Below, one piece after another: positions 53,173 to 61,660 of a DNA stretch of 64,000 nt. Numbering within the stretch: position 1 is the stretch's first letter; each line of letters begins with the position of its first letter. The notes beneath the pieces were generated by a model that saw only the letters and a program-made list of their open reading frames with translations, was not told the origin of the DNA and did not search any database. The DNA is from VRUE01 sp963745915 (lineage in GTDB: Bacteria > Actinomycetota > Thermoleophilia > Solirubrobacterales > 70-9), in NCBI GenBank assembly GCA_963745915.1, contig CAVUZA010000002.1, positions 2,356,001 to 2,420,000 of the forward strand, given 5' to 3'. A program made the position numbers and the translations under genes.

Positions 53173-54488
53173 ACCTGCGGCGCCGCCGGGCCCCGCTCGT
53201 CGCCCTGGTGGCGATCCTGCTGCTGGGCATGGGGCTGCGGGTCGGCGAGGCCTGGGACGGGCGGGCGCCGGTCTACGACGCCGCCGCCTACGCGACGATC
53301 GCCGCCAACCTCGAGCGCGGCGCGGGCTTCACCCTGGGCCCGGGCGCGACCCAGCCGGCGAGCAACTACTCGCCCGGCCTGCCGCTGCTGGTCGCGGGGG
53401 TCTACGAGCTGACCGGCGGCGCCCATGAGCGCACCGCGCGGCTGGTGCTGGCCCTGCTGGGAACGCTGGCAGTCGCCTTCGCCTACCTGATCGGGCGCCG
53501 CCTCTCCGGGTCGCTCGCCGGGCTGATCGGCGCCGGCGTGGTGGCCGTCTACCCGGCGCTGGTCGAGTACCAGGGGATGCTGATGGGCGAGCCGCTGGCG
53601 GCGACGCTGCTCTCGGGGGCGGTCCTGGCGATGCTCTGGGCGGCGGACCCGGGCGCGGCGCGGGCCAGGTGGCTGCTCCCCGGCCTGCTGCTCGGGGCGC
53701 TGGCGCTGGTCCGGCCCGAGTACCTGGGCGTCACGCTGCTCGCCAGCCTTGCGGTCGTATTTGTTCCCACCATGCGGGACGAAGTACGACCGCAACGGGG
53801 GCTGGCGAGGCGCCTGGCCCCCGGGGGCGCGGCCGCTGGGCTGCTGCTGGTTGGCGTCGCGCTCGTAGTCGCGCCCTGGACGATCCGCAACGCGGTCGCC
53901 CTCGACCGCTTCGTGCCGGTCTCGACCGGCGGCGGCCAGGTGCTGTTCGCCGGGACCTACCTGCCCTCCGACGGGGACCCCGAACGGGTGGGGGCCGAGA
54001 TCGTCGAGCGCCATCCCGGGCTGTTCGGGCCGGATGCGGCGGAGCGGCTGCGGCTCGAGCAGATCCTCGCGCGGCTGGCCGCCGAGCGCCACCCGGGAGT
54101 CGAAACCGACCGCGCCCTGGCGCGGATGGGCAAGCAGCAGCTCTGGGACGACCTCGGCGAGCGGCCGCTCGAGTACGCGGGCTTCGTCGCGACCAAGGTC
54201 TGGCGGCTCTGGGCCCACGGTCAGCGCCAGGTGATGCAGCAGCCCGGCTGGAAGCTCTTCCACTGGGCGCTCGTCCTGCTCGCCCTCGCCGGCCTCGTCC
54301 TCCTCGCCTCCCAGCGCCGCTGGGAGGCGCTGCTGCTGGCGACGATCTTCGTCGCGATCACCGCGCTCGGCGCCCTGCTCGTCGCTTCGCCCCGCCGCGT
54401 GCTCGTCCTCGTCCCATTGCTCGCCCCGCTCGCCGGGGTCGCTGTCGCTGCCTCTCGGGATAGCCTCGCGCGACGATGGAACGCGTGA
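53142..54488 (+). CDS. Membrane glycosyltransferase, GT39/ArnT-like (copy 1)
   Basis: 448 aa if begun at TTG 53142; GTG 53157 is the alternative. Polyprenyl-sugar-dependent type of glycosyltransferase with about ten helices and the first extracytoplasmic loop acidic motif VYDAAAYATIAANLERGAGF and NYSPGLPLLVAGVYELTGG. Later WTIRNAVALDRFVPVSTGGG, characteristic of this family, and a C-terminal set of helices. Sugar and acceptor unknown. Paralogous to the next gene (tandem duplication). Overlaps it by 13 bp. Confidence 0.86.
   Translation: MTTGYVGQLDNLRRRRAPLVALVAILLLGMGLRVGEAWDGRAPVYDAAAYATIAANLERGAGFTLGPGATQPASNYSPGLPLLVAGVYELTGGAHERTARLVLALLGTLAVAFAYLIGRRLSGSLAGLIGAGVVAVYPALVEYQGMLMGEPLAATLLSGAVLAMLWAADPGAARARWLLPGLLLGALALVRPEYLGVTLLASLAVVFVPTMRDEVRPQRGLARRLAPGGAAAGLLLVGVALVVAPWTIRNAVALDRFVPVSTGGGQVLFAGTYLPSDGDPERVGAEIVERHPGLFGPDAAERLRLEQILARLAAERHPGVETDRALARMGKQQLWDDLGERPLEYAGFVATKVWRLWAHGQRQVMQQPGWKLFHWALVLLALAGLVLLASQRRWEALLLATIFVAITALGALLVASPRRVLVLVPLLAPLAGVAVAASRDSLARRWNA
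53742..53806. repeat. Inverted repeat inside the GT39-like gene (element K)
   Basis: GCCAGCCTTGCGGTCGTA at the left and TACGACCGCAA followed by GGCTGGC at the right: 11-bp perfect inner arms (53749-53759 and 53785-53795) and 7-bp outer arms. It lies in frame in a hydrophobic-to-polar junction (VVFVPTMRDEVRPQRG), encoding a cytoplasmic-type loop of the transferase. Confidence 0.7.
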
Positions 54489-55831
54489 GCGCCTGGATCC
54501 GCGGCCTGCCCGAGCGGCACGGGCGCCTGACCCTGGTCCTGCTGGTGGCGATCCTCGCCCTCGGCTTCGGGCTGCGCGCCTACCGGGTGGTCGAGCCGCT
54601 GCCGACCCCCGGCGACGACGCGCACACCTACTACGCGCTGGCCAAGACGCTCTACGAGGAAGGCAGCTACGGCGGCAGGCTCGTCGGCGACGCCAGCGAC
54701 TGGTCGCCGGGGGCACCGCTGATATACGCCGCCAGCTTCTACGCCACCGGCGGCGCCCGCGAAGGCACGGCGCGCATCGTCGAGCTGCTCTTCGGCCTCG
54801 CCGCGATCGTCGTCGCCTACCTGCTCGGCCGCCGGCTCAACTGCCGCCCGGCGGGGCTGATCGCCGCCCTCGGCGTCGCCGTCTACCCGCCGTTCATCCA
54901 CTCCACCGGCGCCCTGTTCAGCGAGCCGCCGGCGATCTTCACCCTGCCGGCCGCCGTCCTCGCCTTCCTCTGGGCGGCGGACCCGGGGTCGCGGCGCGCC
55001 CGCTGGCTGCTGCCCGGCCTGCTCTTCGGCGTCACCGCGATGATCCGGCCCGAGTACCTGCTCGTCGGCGCCGCCTTCGCCGTCCTGGCGCTGATCCTGG
55101 TCGGGCGGCGCGAGGGCTGGGGACCGGGCCTGGCGGGCGCCGCGCTGCTCGGCGCCGCGCTGCTGCTGCCGATCCTGCCCTGGGCGGTGCGCAACCAGGT
55201 GGTGCTCGACCGCACGGTGCCGATCTCGACCGGCGGCGGCAAGGCGCTCTACGTCGGCACCTACCTGCCGGGCGACGGCGAGTACCAGCGGGTCAAGGCG
55301 CTCCTCGTGCGGCGCTACTTCAACCGCGACCTCGAGCCGGGGTCGGACGCCCTCGACCGGGTCAACCCGACGCCGCTCTTCGACAACGTCGCGGCGCGCT
55401 ACCCCGAGCTGCCGCGCGACCAGGCGCTGGGCAGGGTCGGCAAGCAGAACCTCTCCAAGTTCCTCGGCGAAGACCCGGCCGGCTACGCCGCGATGACCGC
55501 GCGCAAGGTGTGGCGGATGTGGAGCGGCGGCGTCGGCGAAGCGATGAGCAGCGCCGCGGGGCGGGTCATACAGACCCTGCTGGTGGCGCTCGGCCTGGCC
55601 GGGCTCGGCGTGCTCGCCTGGCGGCGCCGCTGGTGGGCGCTGACCGCGGTCGCCACGCCGCTGGTGCTGGTGACGGCGGTCGGCGCGGCGACGCTGGCCG
55701 CCAGCCGCCGCAACGAGGTGCTGATGACGCTGATCTTTCCCCTCGCCGGCGTCGCCCTCGCGCGGGCGGGCGCGGCCGTATTGTCCAGCCGGCGATGGCG
55801 CTCTACGCAGGCATCTTCCCCTCCGAGCTGA
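54476..55831 (+). CDS. Membrane glycosyltransferase, GT39/ArnT-like (copy 2)
   Basis: 451 aa from ATG 54476. Same architecture as the previous gene: first loop TPGDDAHTYYALAKTLYEEG with DWSPGAPLIYAASFYATGG, then LPWAVRNQVVLDRTVPISTGGGKALYVGTYLPGDG, a string also nearly repeated in copy 1, and about ten membrane helices. Divergence of the two copies suggests different donor or acceptor specificities. Overlaps the next gene by 37 bp. Confidence 0.86.
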   Translation: MERVSAWIRGLPERHGRLTLVLLVAILALGFGLRAYRVVEPLPTPGDDAHTYYALAKTLYEEGSYGGRLVGDASDWSPGAPLIYAASFYATGGAREGTARIVELLFGLAAIVVAYLLGRRLNCRPAGLIAALGVAVYPPFIHSTGALFSEPPAIFTLPAAVLAFLWAADPGSRRARWLLPGLLFGVTAMIRPEYLLVGAAFAVLALILVGRREGWGPGLAGAALLGAALLLPILPWAVRNQVVLDRTVPISTGGGKALYVGTYLPGDGEYQRVKALLVRRYFNRDLEPGSDALDRVNPTPLFDNVAARYPELPRDQALGRVGKQNLSKFLGEDPAGYAAMTARKVWRMWSGGVGEAMSSAAGRVIQTLLVALGLAGLGVLAWRRRWWALTAVATPLVLVTAVGAATLAASRRNEVLMTLIFPLAGVALARAGAAVLSSRRWRSTQASSPPS

Positions 55832-56862
55832 CCGCGCTGCGCGCGGTCGGGCTGCTCGCCGCGATCGCCCTGATCGCCTACGCGGTCGGCCGGCGCCGCT
55901 CGCTGCGCAACGCCGACGTGCTGCTGCTGCTCGCCGCCGGGCTCGGCCTGGCGCTGGTCGCCGGCACCGAAATCACCGACGCGCTGCTCTCCGCCTTCTC
56001 CTTCGAGAAGGGCAACGGCGGGCGCATCCTCGGCCTCGCCGTCTTCGCGATCTTCCTCCTCTTCCTGCTCGTCCTGCGGGCGCTCGCCCAGGCCTCGCGC
56101 AACGCCCGCCAGCTCTCGGCGGCGCTCGAGGGGCTGGCCTGGGAGGAGTTCCGCCAGGCCGGCCAGCCCGAGCGCTTCCGCGGCAAGGTCGCGATCCTCG
56201 TCCCCGCCTACAACGAGGCCGAGAACGTCGGCCACGTGCTCGACCTCATGCCGGAGCAGGTCTGCGGGGTGGAGACCGCCGTGCTCGTCGTCGACGACGG
56301 CTCGCGCGACGGCACCGGCGACGTCGCCGCCGCGCACGGCGCGGTCGTCGCCCGCCACGTCACCAACCGCGGCGGCGGCGCGGCGCTGCGCACCGGCTAC
56401 CGGCTGATGGTCGAATCGGGCGCCGAGGTGGTGGTCACCCTCGACGCCGACGGCCAGCACCTGCCGTCGGAGATGGAGCGGCTGGTCAAACCGGTGCTCG
56501 ACCGCGAAGTCGACGTCGCCCACGGCTCCCGCGTGCTCGGCCACGCCGACCGCAACACCCGCTCGCGAGAGCTCGGAATCGTCTTCTTCAACCGACTCGT
56601 CTCCTTGATCACCCGCACCAAGGTCAGCGACTGCTCGAACGGATACCGCGCCGTCCGCACCACCGTCCTCCCGCAGCTGGTCCTGCGCCAGGAGCAATTC
56701 CATACTTCTGAGTTCATGATCGAGGCCATAAAGCGCGGCATCCCTGCGAAAGAGGTGCCGGTGACCGTCGAGCAACGCCTCCACGGCCACTCCAAGAAGC
56801 CGGCGGTCGTCCGCTACGGGCTCGGCTTCGCCAACGCGATCGTGCGCACCTGGCTGCGGTGA
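55795..56862 (+). CDS. Family 2 glycosyltransferase fused to an N-terminal DUF2304-like membrane domain
   Basis: 355 aa from ATG 55795. Residues 1-110 hold about three membrane helices with RRRSLRNADVLLLLAAGLG and LALVAGTEITDALLSA, resembling DUF2304 proteins. From about residue 130 a DPM1-like GT2 domain: KVAILVPAYNEAENVGHVLD, VVDDGSRDGTGDVAAAHGA, VTLDADGQHLPSEMERL and SNGYRAVRTT. Such domains transfer sugars to polyprenyl phosphate; here the pair is in a single chain. Probably makes the lipid-linked sugar used by the GT39-like genes (inference). Confidence 0.88.
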   Translation: MALYAGIFPSELTALRAVGLLAAIALIAYAVGRRRSLRNADVLLLLAAGLGLALVAGTEITDALLSAFSFEKGNGGRILGLAVFAIFLLFLLVLRALAQASRNARQLSAALEGLAWEEFRQAGQPERFRGKVAILVPAYNEAENVGHVLDLMPEQVCGVETAVLVVDDGSRDGTGDVAAAHGAVVARHVTNRGGGAALRTGYRLMVESGAEVVVTLDADGQHLPSEMERLVKPVLDREVDVAHGSRVLGHADRNTRSRELGIVFFNRLVSLITRTKVSDCSNGYRAVRTTVLPQLVLRQEQFHTSEFMIEAIKRGIPAKEVPVTVEQRLHGHSKKPAVVRYGLGFANAIVRTWLR

Positions 56863-56960
56863 GGAGCGGGGACCCTCCCGCAGAGGCTTGGTAGCAACCC
56901 CACGAAGCTCAAGTACGACCCAGCTGCGCGACGGCCTCGGCGGGAGGGTCCCCGCTCCTC
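56861..56960. repeat. Structured element, family E copy 2
   Basis: 20-bp perfect outer stem GAGGAGCGGGGACCCTCCCG, 2x2 internal loop (CA/GG), inner stem GAGGC/GCCTC and a 46-nt loop (56888-56933) with TTGGTAGCAAC at its start and CCCAGCTGCGCGACG at its end. The element abuts both neighbouring stop codons: it begins within the glycosyltransferase stop (56860-56862) and ends in the stop of the convergent small gene (56959-56961). Confidence 0.92.
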
Positions 56961-57237
56961 ACTCCACCCCGGGGTGCCGAACGGCGGCCGGATCCGGGAG
57001 GTAGAGATCGGTGCCGCAGCGGGGGCAGACCTGGACGTAGAGCTTCAATGGCTTACCGCAGGCTGGGCATTGCCTTTCGGGTTCGTCCTTCTCGCGGCGG
57101 TAGAGGATGACGGCGAGCAGGCCGAGCGGGGGGAGCACGGTGCCGATCAGCAGCCAGAGCCAGAAGGAGCTTCCCTTGGCCTTGCCGACGATCGCCGTGG
57201 CGAGGCCGAAGAAGAAGGCGATGACGAGGTATTCCAC
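56959..57237 (-). CDS. Small membrane protein with C-terminal zinc ribbon
   Basis: 92 aa from GTG 57237. Two hydrophobic helices (YLVIAFFFGLATAIVG and FWLWLLIGTVLPPLGLLAVI) followed by a treble-clef-like Cys4 ribbon (CPACGKPLKLYVQVCPRCG). The architecture is common among small zinc-ribbon membrane proteins of unknown role. Near the ndh gene but on the same strand with a 28-bp gap. Ends exactly in element E2. Confidence 0.8.
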   Translation of the reverse strand: MEYLVIAFFFGLATAIVGKAKGSSFWLWLLIGTVLPPLGLLAVILYRREKDEPERQCPACGKPLKLYVQVCPRCGTDLYLPDPAAVRHPGVE

Positions 57238-57265
57238 GCTCAGATCATGACGCGCGGTCGTCTTT

Positions 57266-58297
57266 TCATTCGCTCTGCGGTAGGGATGGCGACCGCAATG
57301 GCTGGGGGTGGCCGATCGAGCCGACCTCGGAGAGGTCGCGGCGGAAGGGCAGGCTGGCGGTCCAGTCGATCACCGCGCGGGCCTTGCGGGCGGCGCCCGG
57401 GATCTGGCTCATGTGGTAGGTGCGGGCCATCCACCAGGCGGGGAAGCCGCGGAAGGTGCGACCGCCGACCCTGCCCACGGCCTTGTAGCGGCCGAGGTTG
57501 ACGAAGGCGGCGCTGCCGCGGTACTCGAACGACTCGGCGCTGCCGATCCCCAGCTCGGCGGCGATGTTGCGGGCCGCGACCGGCCCCTGGCGCACGGCGT
57601 GCTGGGCGGTCGGCGGGCAGAGGCCGCCGCGCGGGTCGGGGGCCGCGGCGCAGTCGCCGATCGCCCAGACCGCGTCGCTGCCCCGCACCCGCAGGTGGTC
57701 GTCGACCGGGAGCCGGCCGCGCTCGTCGAGCGGCAGGGAGAGCTGGCGCAGGCTCGGGTGCGGCGCCACGCCCGCGGTCCAGACCGCGGTCCGGGTCGGC
57801 AGCGTCTCACCGGTCGAGAGGCGGGCGCTGTCGGCGCTCAGCTCCTCGAGCGTGGTGCCGAGGCGGATGTCGATGCCGCGGCCGCGCAGCTCGCGCAGGG
57901 CGTACTCGGCCAGCTCGGCGTCGATCTCGGGCAGCACCCGGTCGGCCGCCTCGACCAGCACCCAGCGCATCCCGTGCAGCCGCGCCCGCGGGTAGCTCTC
58001 GATCGCGTCGGCGGCGAAGTCCTGCAGCTCGGCCAGCGCCTCGAGCCCGGCGTAGCCGCCGCCGACGAAGACGTAGGTGAGCAGCTCGTCGCGGCGGGCC
58101 GGGTCCTCGCTGGCGTTGGCCGCCTCCAGGGTCTCGATCACGTGGTTGCGCAGCCAGATCGCGTCGGCGAGGCTCTTGAAGCCGACCGCGTGCTCCTCCA
58201 GGCCGGGCACCGGCAGCACCCGCGAGACCGAGCCGAGCGCGAGCAGCAGCTGGTCGTAGGGCAGCGACTCGACCTCGCCCTCGCGGCTGCGCAGCCT
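57266..58297 (-). CDS. ndh: Type II NADH dehydrogenase, C-terminal part (after frameshift)
   Basis: 343 residues from RLRSREGEVESLPYDQLLL through the NADH-binding domain YVFVGGGYAGLEALAELQDF, the second FAD motif VWAIGDCAAAPDPRGG and the membrane-associated C-terminus PAWWMARTYHMSQIPGA. Joined to the N-terminal part it gives a protein of 431 residues, normal for NDH-2. The ATG/GTG at 58219 is not the true start: conserved sequence extends upstream to the frame break. Non-proton-pumping reduction of menaquinone by NADH is the expected reaction. Confidence 0.9.
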   Translation of the reverse strand, partial: RLRSREGEVESLPYDQLLLALGSVSRVLPVPGLEEHAVGFKSLADAIWLRNHVIETLEAANASEDPARRDELLTYVFVGGGYAGLEALAELQDFAADAIESYPRARLHGMRWVLVEAADRVLPEIDAELAEYALRELRGRGIDIRLGTTLEELSADSARLSTGETLPTRTAVWTAGVAPHPSLRQLSLPLDERGRLPVDDHLRVRGSDAVWAIGDCAAAPDPRGGLCPPTAQHAVRQGPVAARNIAAELGIGSAESFEYRGSAAFVNLGRYKAVGRVGGRTFRGFPAWWMARTYHMSQIPGAARKARAVIDWTASLPFRRDLSEVGSIGHPQPLRSPSLPQSE

Positions 58298-58298
58298 G

Positions 58299-58562
58299 CA
58301 GCGTCTTCGCCGCCGGGTCGTGGCCGGAGACCGTGCCCAGCCGCAGGTAGGTGCGGTGCAGGATGTCGCGCAGCGGCGTCACCACGTGCCGGGGCTCGAG
58401 CGTGCCCGCCGCCGCCTCGGGCAGGAACGGCGTGTAGAGCAGGAAGTTGACGTCGTTGACCAGGGTCAGCCGGGTCGACTGGCGCGGCATGATCCGCTCC
58501 AGCTCACGCGCCGCCATCGCCCCTCCGAAGCCACCCCCGGCGATCACGACGTTCCAGGCCAT
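58299..58562 (-). CDS. ndh: Type II NADH dehydrogenase, N-terminal part (before frameshift)
   Basis: First 88 residues from ATG 58562: FAD-binding VVIAGGGFGGAMAARELERI and DVNFLLYTPFLPEAAAGTLEPRHVVTPLR, both hallmarks of NDH-2. The frame then runs out of homology at KTLQAAQPRG. Removing one base near 58298 (CTGCAGG read as CTGAGG) gives KTL-RLRSREGEVES and continuous homology. Whether this is a sequence error or a real lesion cannot be decided here. Confidence 0.9.
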
Positions 58563-58640
58563 GAGCTGACGGTAGCACTTTGTAACAATTTGTTACAAAG
58601 TGCTACTCGCTACAAGCTGGGATTCTGGGGCGGCTTGGCG

Positions 58641-58746
58641 GTAGGGGCCCGGGGAGCCTCGCCCGGAGACTTCGAAGCAACCTCGATCCCACCGACCACG
58701 ACCCAGCTGCGCGACGGTCTCCGGACGAGGCTCCCCGGGCCCCTAC
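58641..58746. repeat. Structured element, family E copy 3
   Basis: 21-bp perfect outer stem GTAGGGGCCCGGGGAGCCTC plus G, 2x2 internal loop (CC/GA), inner stem CGGAGAC/GTCTCCG and a 46-nt loop (58671-58716) beginning TTCGAAGCAAC and ending CCCAGCTGCGCGACG. Lies in the gap between the divergently placed ndh start and the gatB end; its right end overlaps the gatB stop codon at 58743. Confidence 0.92.
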
Positions 58747-59102
58747 TTCCCCAGTTGCTCCTCGATCAGCCGGTTGACCTCGGCGCCGTCGGCGCGGCCC
58801 TTGGTCTGCTTCATCACAGCGCCGACGATGGCGCCGACGGCCTTCTTGTTCCCGGCTTTCACCTGCTCGGCGGCCTTGGCGTTGGCCTCGATCGCGGCGG
58901 CGACGATCGACTCGAGCTCGCCGGAGTCGGAGATCTGGGCGAGGCCCTCGCGCTCGACGATCGCCGCCGGGTCGCCGCCCTCGGCGACCAGGGCCGCCAG
59001 CACCTGCTTGGCGCTGGCGTGGGAGACCTGCTTCGCGGCGACCATGCCGACCAGGGCGGCGAGGGCGGCGGGCTCGACCTTGGAGGCGGCGGCGCCCTCC
59101 TC
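58743..59102 (-). CDS. gatB: Asp/Glu-tRNA amidotransferase subunit B, C-terminal part (after frameshift)
   Basis: 119 residues with the GatB/YqeY tail domain: AAKQVSHASAKQVLAALVAEG, LESIVAAAIEANAKAAEQVKAGNKKAVGAIVGAVMKQTKGRADGAEVNRLI, and stop. This helical domain binds the tRNA acceptor. It begins at EEGAAASKVEPAALAALV directly after the frame break. With the N-terminal part it totals 478 residues, normal for GatB. Confidence 0.88.
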   Translation of the reverse strand, partial: EEGAAASKVEPAALAALVGMVAAKQVSHASAKQVLAALVAEGGDPAAIVEREGLAQISDSGELESIVAAAIEANAKAAEQVKAGNKKAVGAIVGAVMKQTKGRADGAEVNRLIEEQLGK

Positions 59103-59103
59103 C

Positions 59104-60180
59104 CCCGTCCTGGCGCAGTGCCGCGGCCAGCTCGCCGGTCACCCAGTTGGCGACCGCCTTGGGCTCGACCCCCTCCGCCTCGGCCGCGGTCGCCTCGAAG
59201 TAGCCGGCGGTCTCGGGGTCGGCGGCGAGCAGCGTCGCCACGTCGGCGGCGAGGCCGAGCTCGTCTTCGTAGCGCGCCTGGCGGTGGGCCGGCAACTCGG
59301 GCAGCGACTCGCGCGCCTCGCGCAGCATCTCCTCGGTCGGCGCCAGCGGCACCAGGTCGGGCTCGGGGAAGTAGCGGTAGTCGTGCGCCTCCTCCTTGGA
59401 GCGCAATGGGTGCAGGGTGCCGTCCTCGGGGTGGTAGTGCAGGGTCTCCTGCTCGACCGTGCCGCCCGACTCGATCAGCTCGCGCTGGCGGGCCAGCTCG
59501 GCCTCGATCCCGCGTTCGAGGAAGCGGAAGCTGTTCATGTTCTTCAGCTCGGTCTTCGTCCCCAGCTCCTCGCTGCCGGCCGGGCGCACCGAGATGTTGC
59601 CGTCGACTCGCAGGCTGCCCTCCTCCATGTTGACGTCGGAGACGCCGAGCTGGCGCACCGTCTCGCGCAGCAGGCGGGCCCAGGCGGCGGCCTCGGCGGC
59701 GCTGCGCAGGTCGGGTTCGGTGACGATCTCGACCAGCGGCGTGCCGCCGCGGTTGAAGTCGACCAGCGAGGCGCCCGAGCCGTGGATCCGGCCCGACTCG
59801 CCGACGTGGACGAGCTTCGCCGCGTCCTCCTCGAGGTGGGCGCGGTGGATGCGCACGTCGCCGAGCCGGCCGTTGCTGGCCAGCGGAATGTCGTACTGGC
59901 TGATCTGGTAGGCCTTCGGGCTGTCGGGATAGAAGTAGTTCTTGCGGTGGAAGATCGAGCGCGCCGCCACCTCGCACTCCAGCGCCGCGGCGATCTTCAG
60001 CGCGTAGCGGATCGCCCGCTCGTTGACGACCGGCAGCACGCCCGGGTGAGCGAGGCAGACCGGGCAGGTGTGGACGTTGGGCTCGTCGCCGAAGGAGAGC
60101 TCGCAGCCGCAGAACATCTTCGTCCGCGTCGCCAGCTGGACGTGGATCTCGAGCCCGATCACCGCCTCCAGCTCAGCCAT
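59104..60180 (-). CDS. gatB: Asp/Glu-tRNA amidotransferase subunit B, N-terminal part (before frameshift)
   Basis: Catalytic cradle domain of GatCAB, which amidates Glu-tRNA(Gln) and Asp-tRNA(Asn). ATG 60180 overlaps the gatA stop by eight bases. VIGLEIHVQLATRTKMFCGC, CPVCLAHPGVLPVVN (zinc Cys), KNYFYPDSPKAYQISQYDIPLA, EEDAAKLVHVG and VDFNRGGTPLVEIVTEPD are all present. The frame breaks after LRQDG in a run of five C on the plus strand (59102-59106); four would restore QDGEEGA. Confidence 0.93.
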
Positions 60181-61660
60181 CCTCGCCCCCTCCCCCGCTT
60201 CCGGTGCGCTTTTTGCCGCCCATCCCGGCATAAGGCGCACCGGAAGGGCGGGCGTCGAAGCCGATCGCCTGCTCGAGCGCGTAGGCGACGTCGAGCATGC
60301 GCTGCTCGGCGAAGGCCGGGGCGGCGATCTGGAAACCGACCGGGAGCTGAGGGCCGCCGCCGTCGGGCTCGGCCAGGCCGGAGGGGATCGAGATCGCCGG
60401 GATGCCGGCCAGCGGCATCGGCACGGTGAAAAAGTCGTTCATGTACATCGCCAGCGGGTCGTCGGTCTTCGCCCCCAGCTCGAAGGCGACCGAGGGCGAG
60501 GTCGGGGTGACGACGAAGTCGAACTCGGCGAAGGCGGCGGCGTAGTCGGCGGCGATCTTGGTCCGCACCTTCTGCGCCTGGCCGTAGTAGGCCTCGTAGT
60601 AGCCCGAGGAGAGCGCGTAGGTGCCGAGCATGATGCGGCGCTTGACCTCGTCGCCGAAGCCCTGCTCGCGGGTCGACTCGTACATCTCGACCAGGTCCCC
60701 GGCGGCGGCGCGCATCCCGTAGCGGACGCCGTCGTAGCGGGCGAGGTTGGCCGAGGCCTCGGCCGGGGCGATCACGTAGTAGGCCGAGATGCCGTGCTCG
60801 GCGTGGGGCAGCGGCACCTCGGCGATCTCGCCGCCGAGCTCCTCGATCAGCCTCAGCGTCGCCTCGAAGTTGGCCCGCACGCCGGCCTCGCAGGCGTCGT
60901 GGGCGAGCTCGGCGGGGACGGCGAAGCGCAGGCCCTGCAGGCCCTCGCCGCGCGGGGCGCGGATGCCGCCCTCGATCCCGACCGAAGTCGAGTCGCAGGG
61001 GTCGCGTCCCTCCAGCGCCGCCAGCAGCAGGGCGGCGTCGGTGACGTCGCGGGTCAGCGGGCCGCACTGGTCCAGCGAGGAGGCGAAGGCGATCATCCCG
61101 TAGCGCGAGATCGCCCCGTAGGTCGGCTTCATGCCGACGATCCCGCAGAGCGAGGCCGGCTGGCGGATCGAGCCGCCGGTGTCGGTGCCGATCGCGCAGG
61201 GCGCCAGGCCGCCGGCGACGACCGCGGCCGAGCCGCCCGAGGAGCCGCCGGGGACGCGGCCAGGGTCCCAGGGGTTGCGCACCGGCCCGTAGGCGGAGTT
61301 CTCGTTGGAGGAGCCCATCGCGAACTCGTCCATGTTGGTCTTGCCGAGCAGGCCGGCGCCGGCCGCGGCCAGGTTGCGCACCGCGGTGGCGGTGTAGAGC
61401 GGGCGGTGGCCCTCGAGGATGCGCGAGCCGGCGGTGGTCTCCACCCCCTCGGTGCAGAACAGGTCCTTGACCGCGACCGGGACCCCGGCCAGCGGCCCGT
61501 CGCCGCTGCCCTCGTCGCGCTCGGCGCGCCAGAGGTAGGCGTTGAGCTCGTCGCCAGCGGCCGCCTCGCGCCAGGCGTCGAAGTACTCGCCGCGGGAGAC
61601 CTCGCCGGCGGCGATCCGCGCCGCCGCCTCGGCGACGGTCAGCTCGCGCAGCTCGGCCAT
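60173..61660 (-). CDS. gatA: Asp/Glu-tRNA amidotransferase subunit A
   Basis: Amidase-signature subunit that frees ammonia from glutamine. 495 aa, ATG 61660 one base after the gatC stop. Ser-cisSer-Lys triad: PVAVKDLFCTEGVETTAGS (Lys), RVPGGSSGGSAAVVAGGLAP and GTDTGGSIRQPASLCGIVG. The last about 17 residues before the stop (PYAGMGGKKRTGSGGG) are encoded by a family B palindrome and are not family-like, so the native C-terminus may have been replaced by the element. Confidence 0.95.
   Translation of the reverse strand: MAELRELTVAEAAARIAAGEVSRGEYFDAWREAAAGDELNAYLWRAERDEGSGDGPLAGVPVAVKDLFCTEGVETTAGSRILEGHRPLYTATAVRNLAAAGAGLLGKTNMDEFAMGSSNENSAYGPVRNPWDPGRVPGGSSGGSAAVVAGGLAPCAIGTDTGGSIRQPASLCGIVGMKPTYGAISRYGMIAFASSLDQCGPLTRDVTDAALLLAALEGRDPCDSTSVGIEGGIRAPRGEGLQGLRFAVPAELAHDACEAGVRANFEATLRLIEELGGEIAEVPLPHAEHGISAYYVIAPAEASANLARYDGVRYGMRAAAGDLVEMYESTREQGFGDEVKRRIMLGTYALSSGYYEAYYGQAQKVRTKIAADYAAAFAEFDFVVTPTSPSVAFELGAKTDDPLAMYMNDFFTVPMPLAGIPAISIPSGLAEPDGGGPQLPVGFQIAAPAFAEQRMLDVAYALEQAIGFDARPSGAPYAGMGGKKRTGSGGGGEDG
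60198..60246. repeat. Palindrome, family B copy 3, within the 3' end of gatA
   Basis: CTTCCGGTGCGC and GCGCACCGGAAG ends as in the other copies; the centre reads TTTTTGCCGCCCATCCCGGC. It encodes part of the GatA tail and ends at about the last 25 residues of the gene. The other two copies are between genes. Confidence 0.85.
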
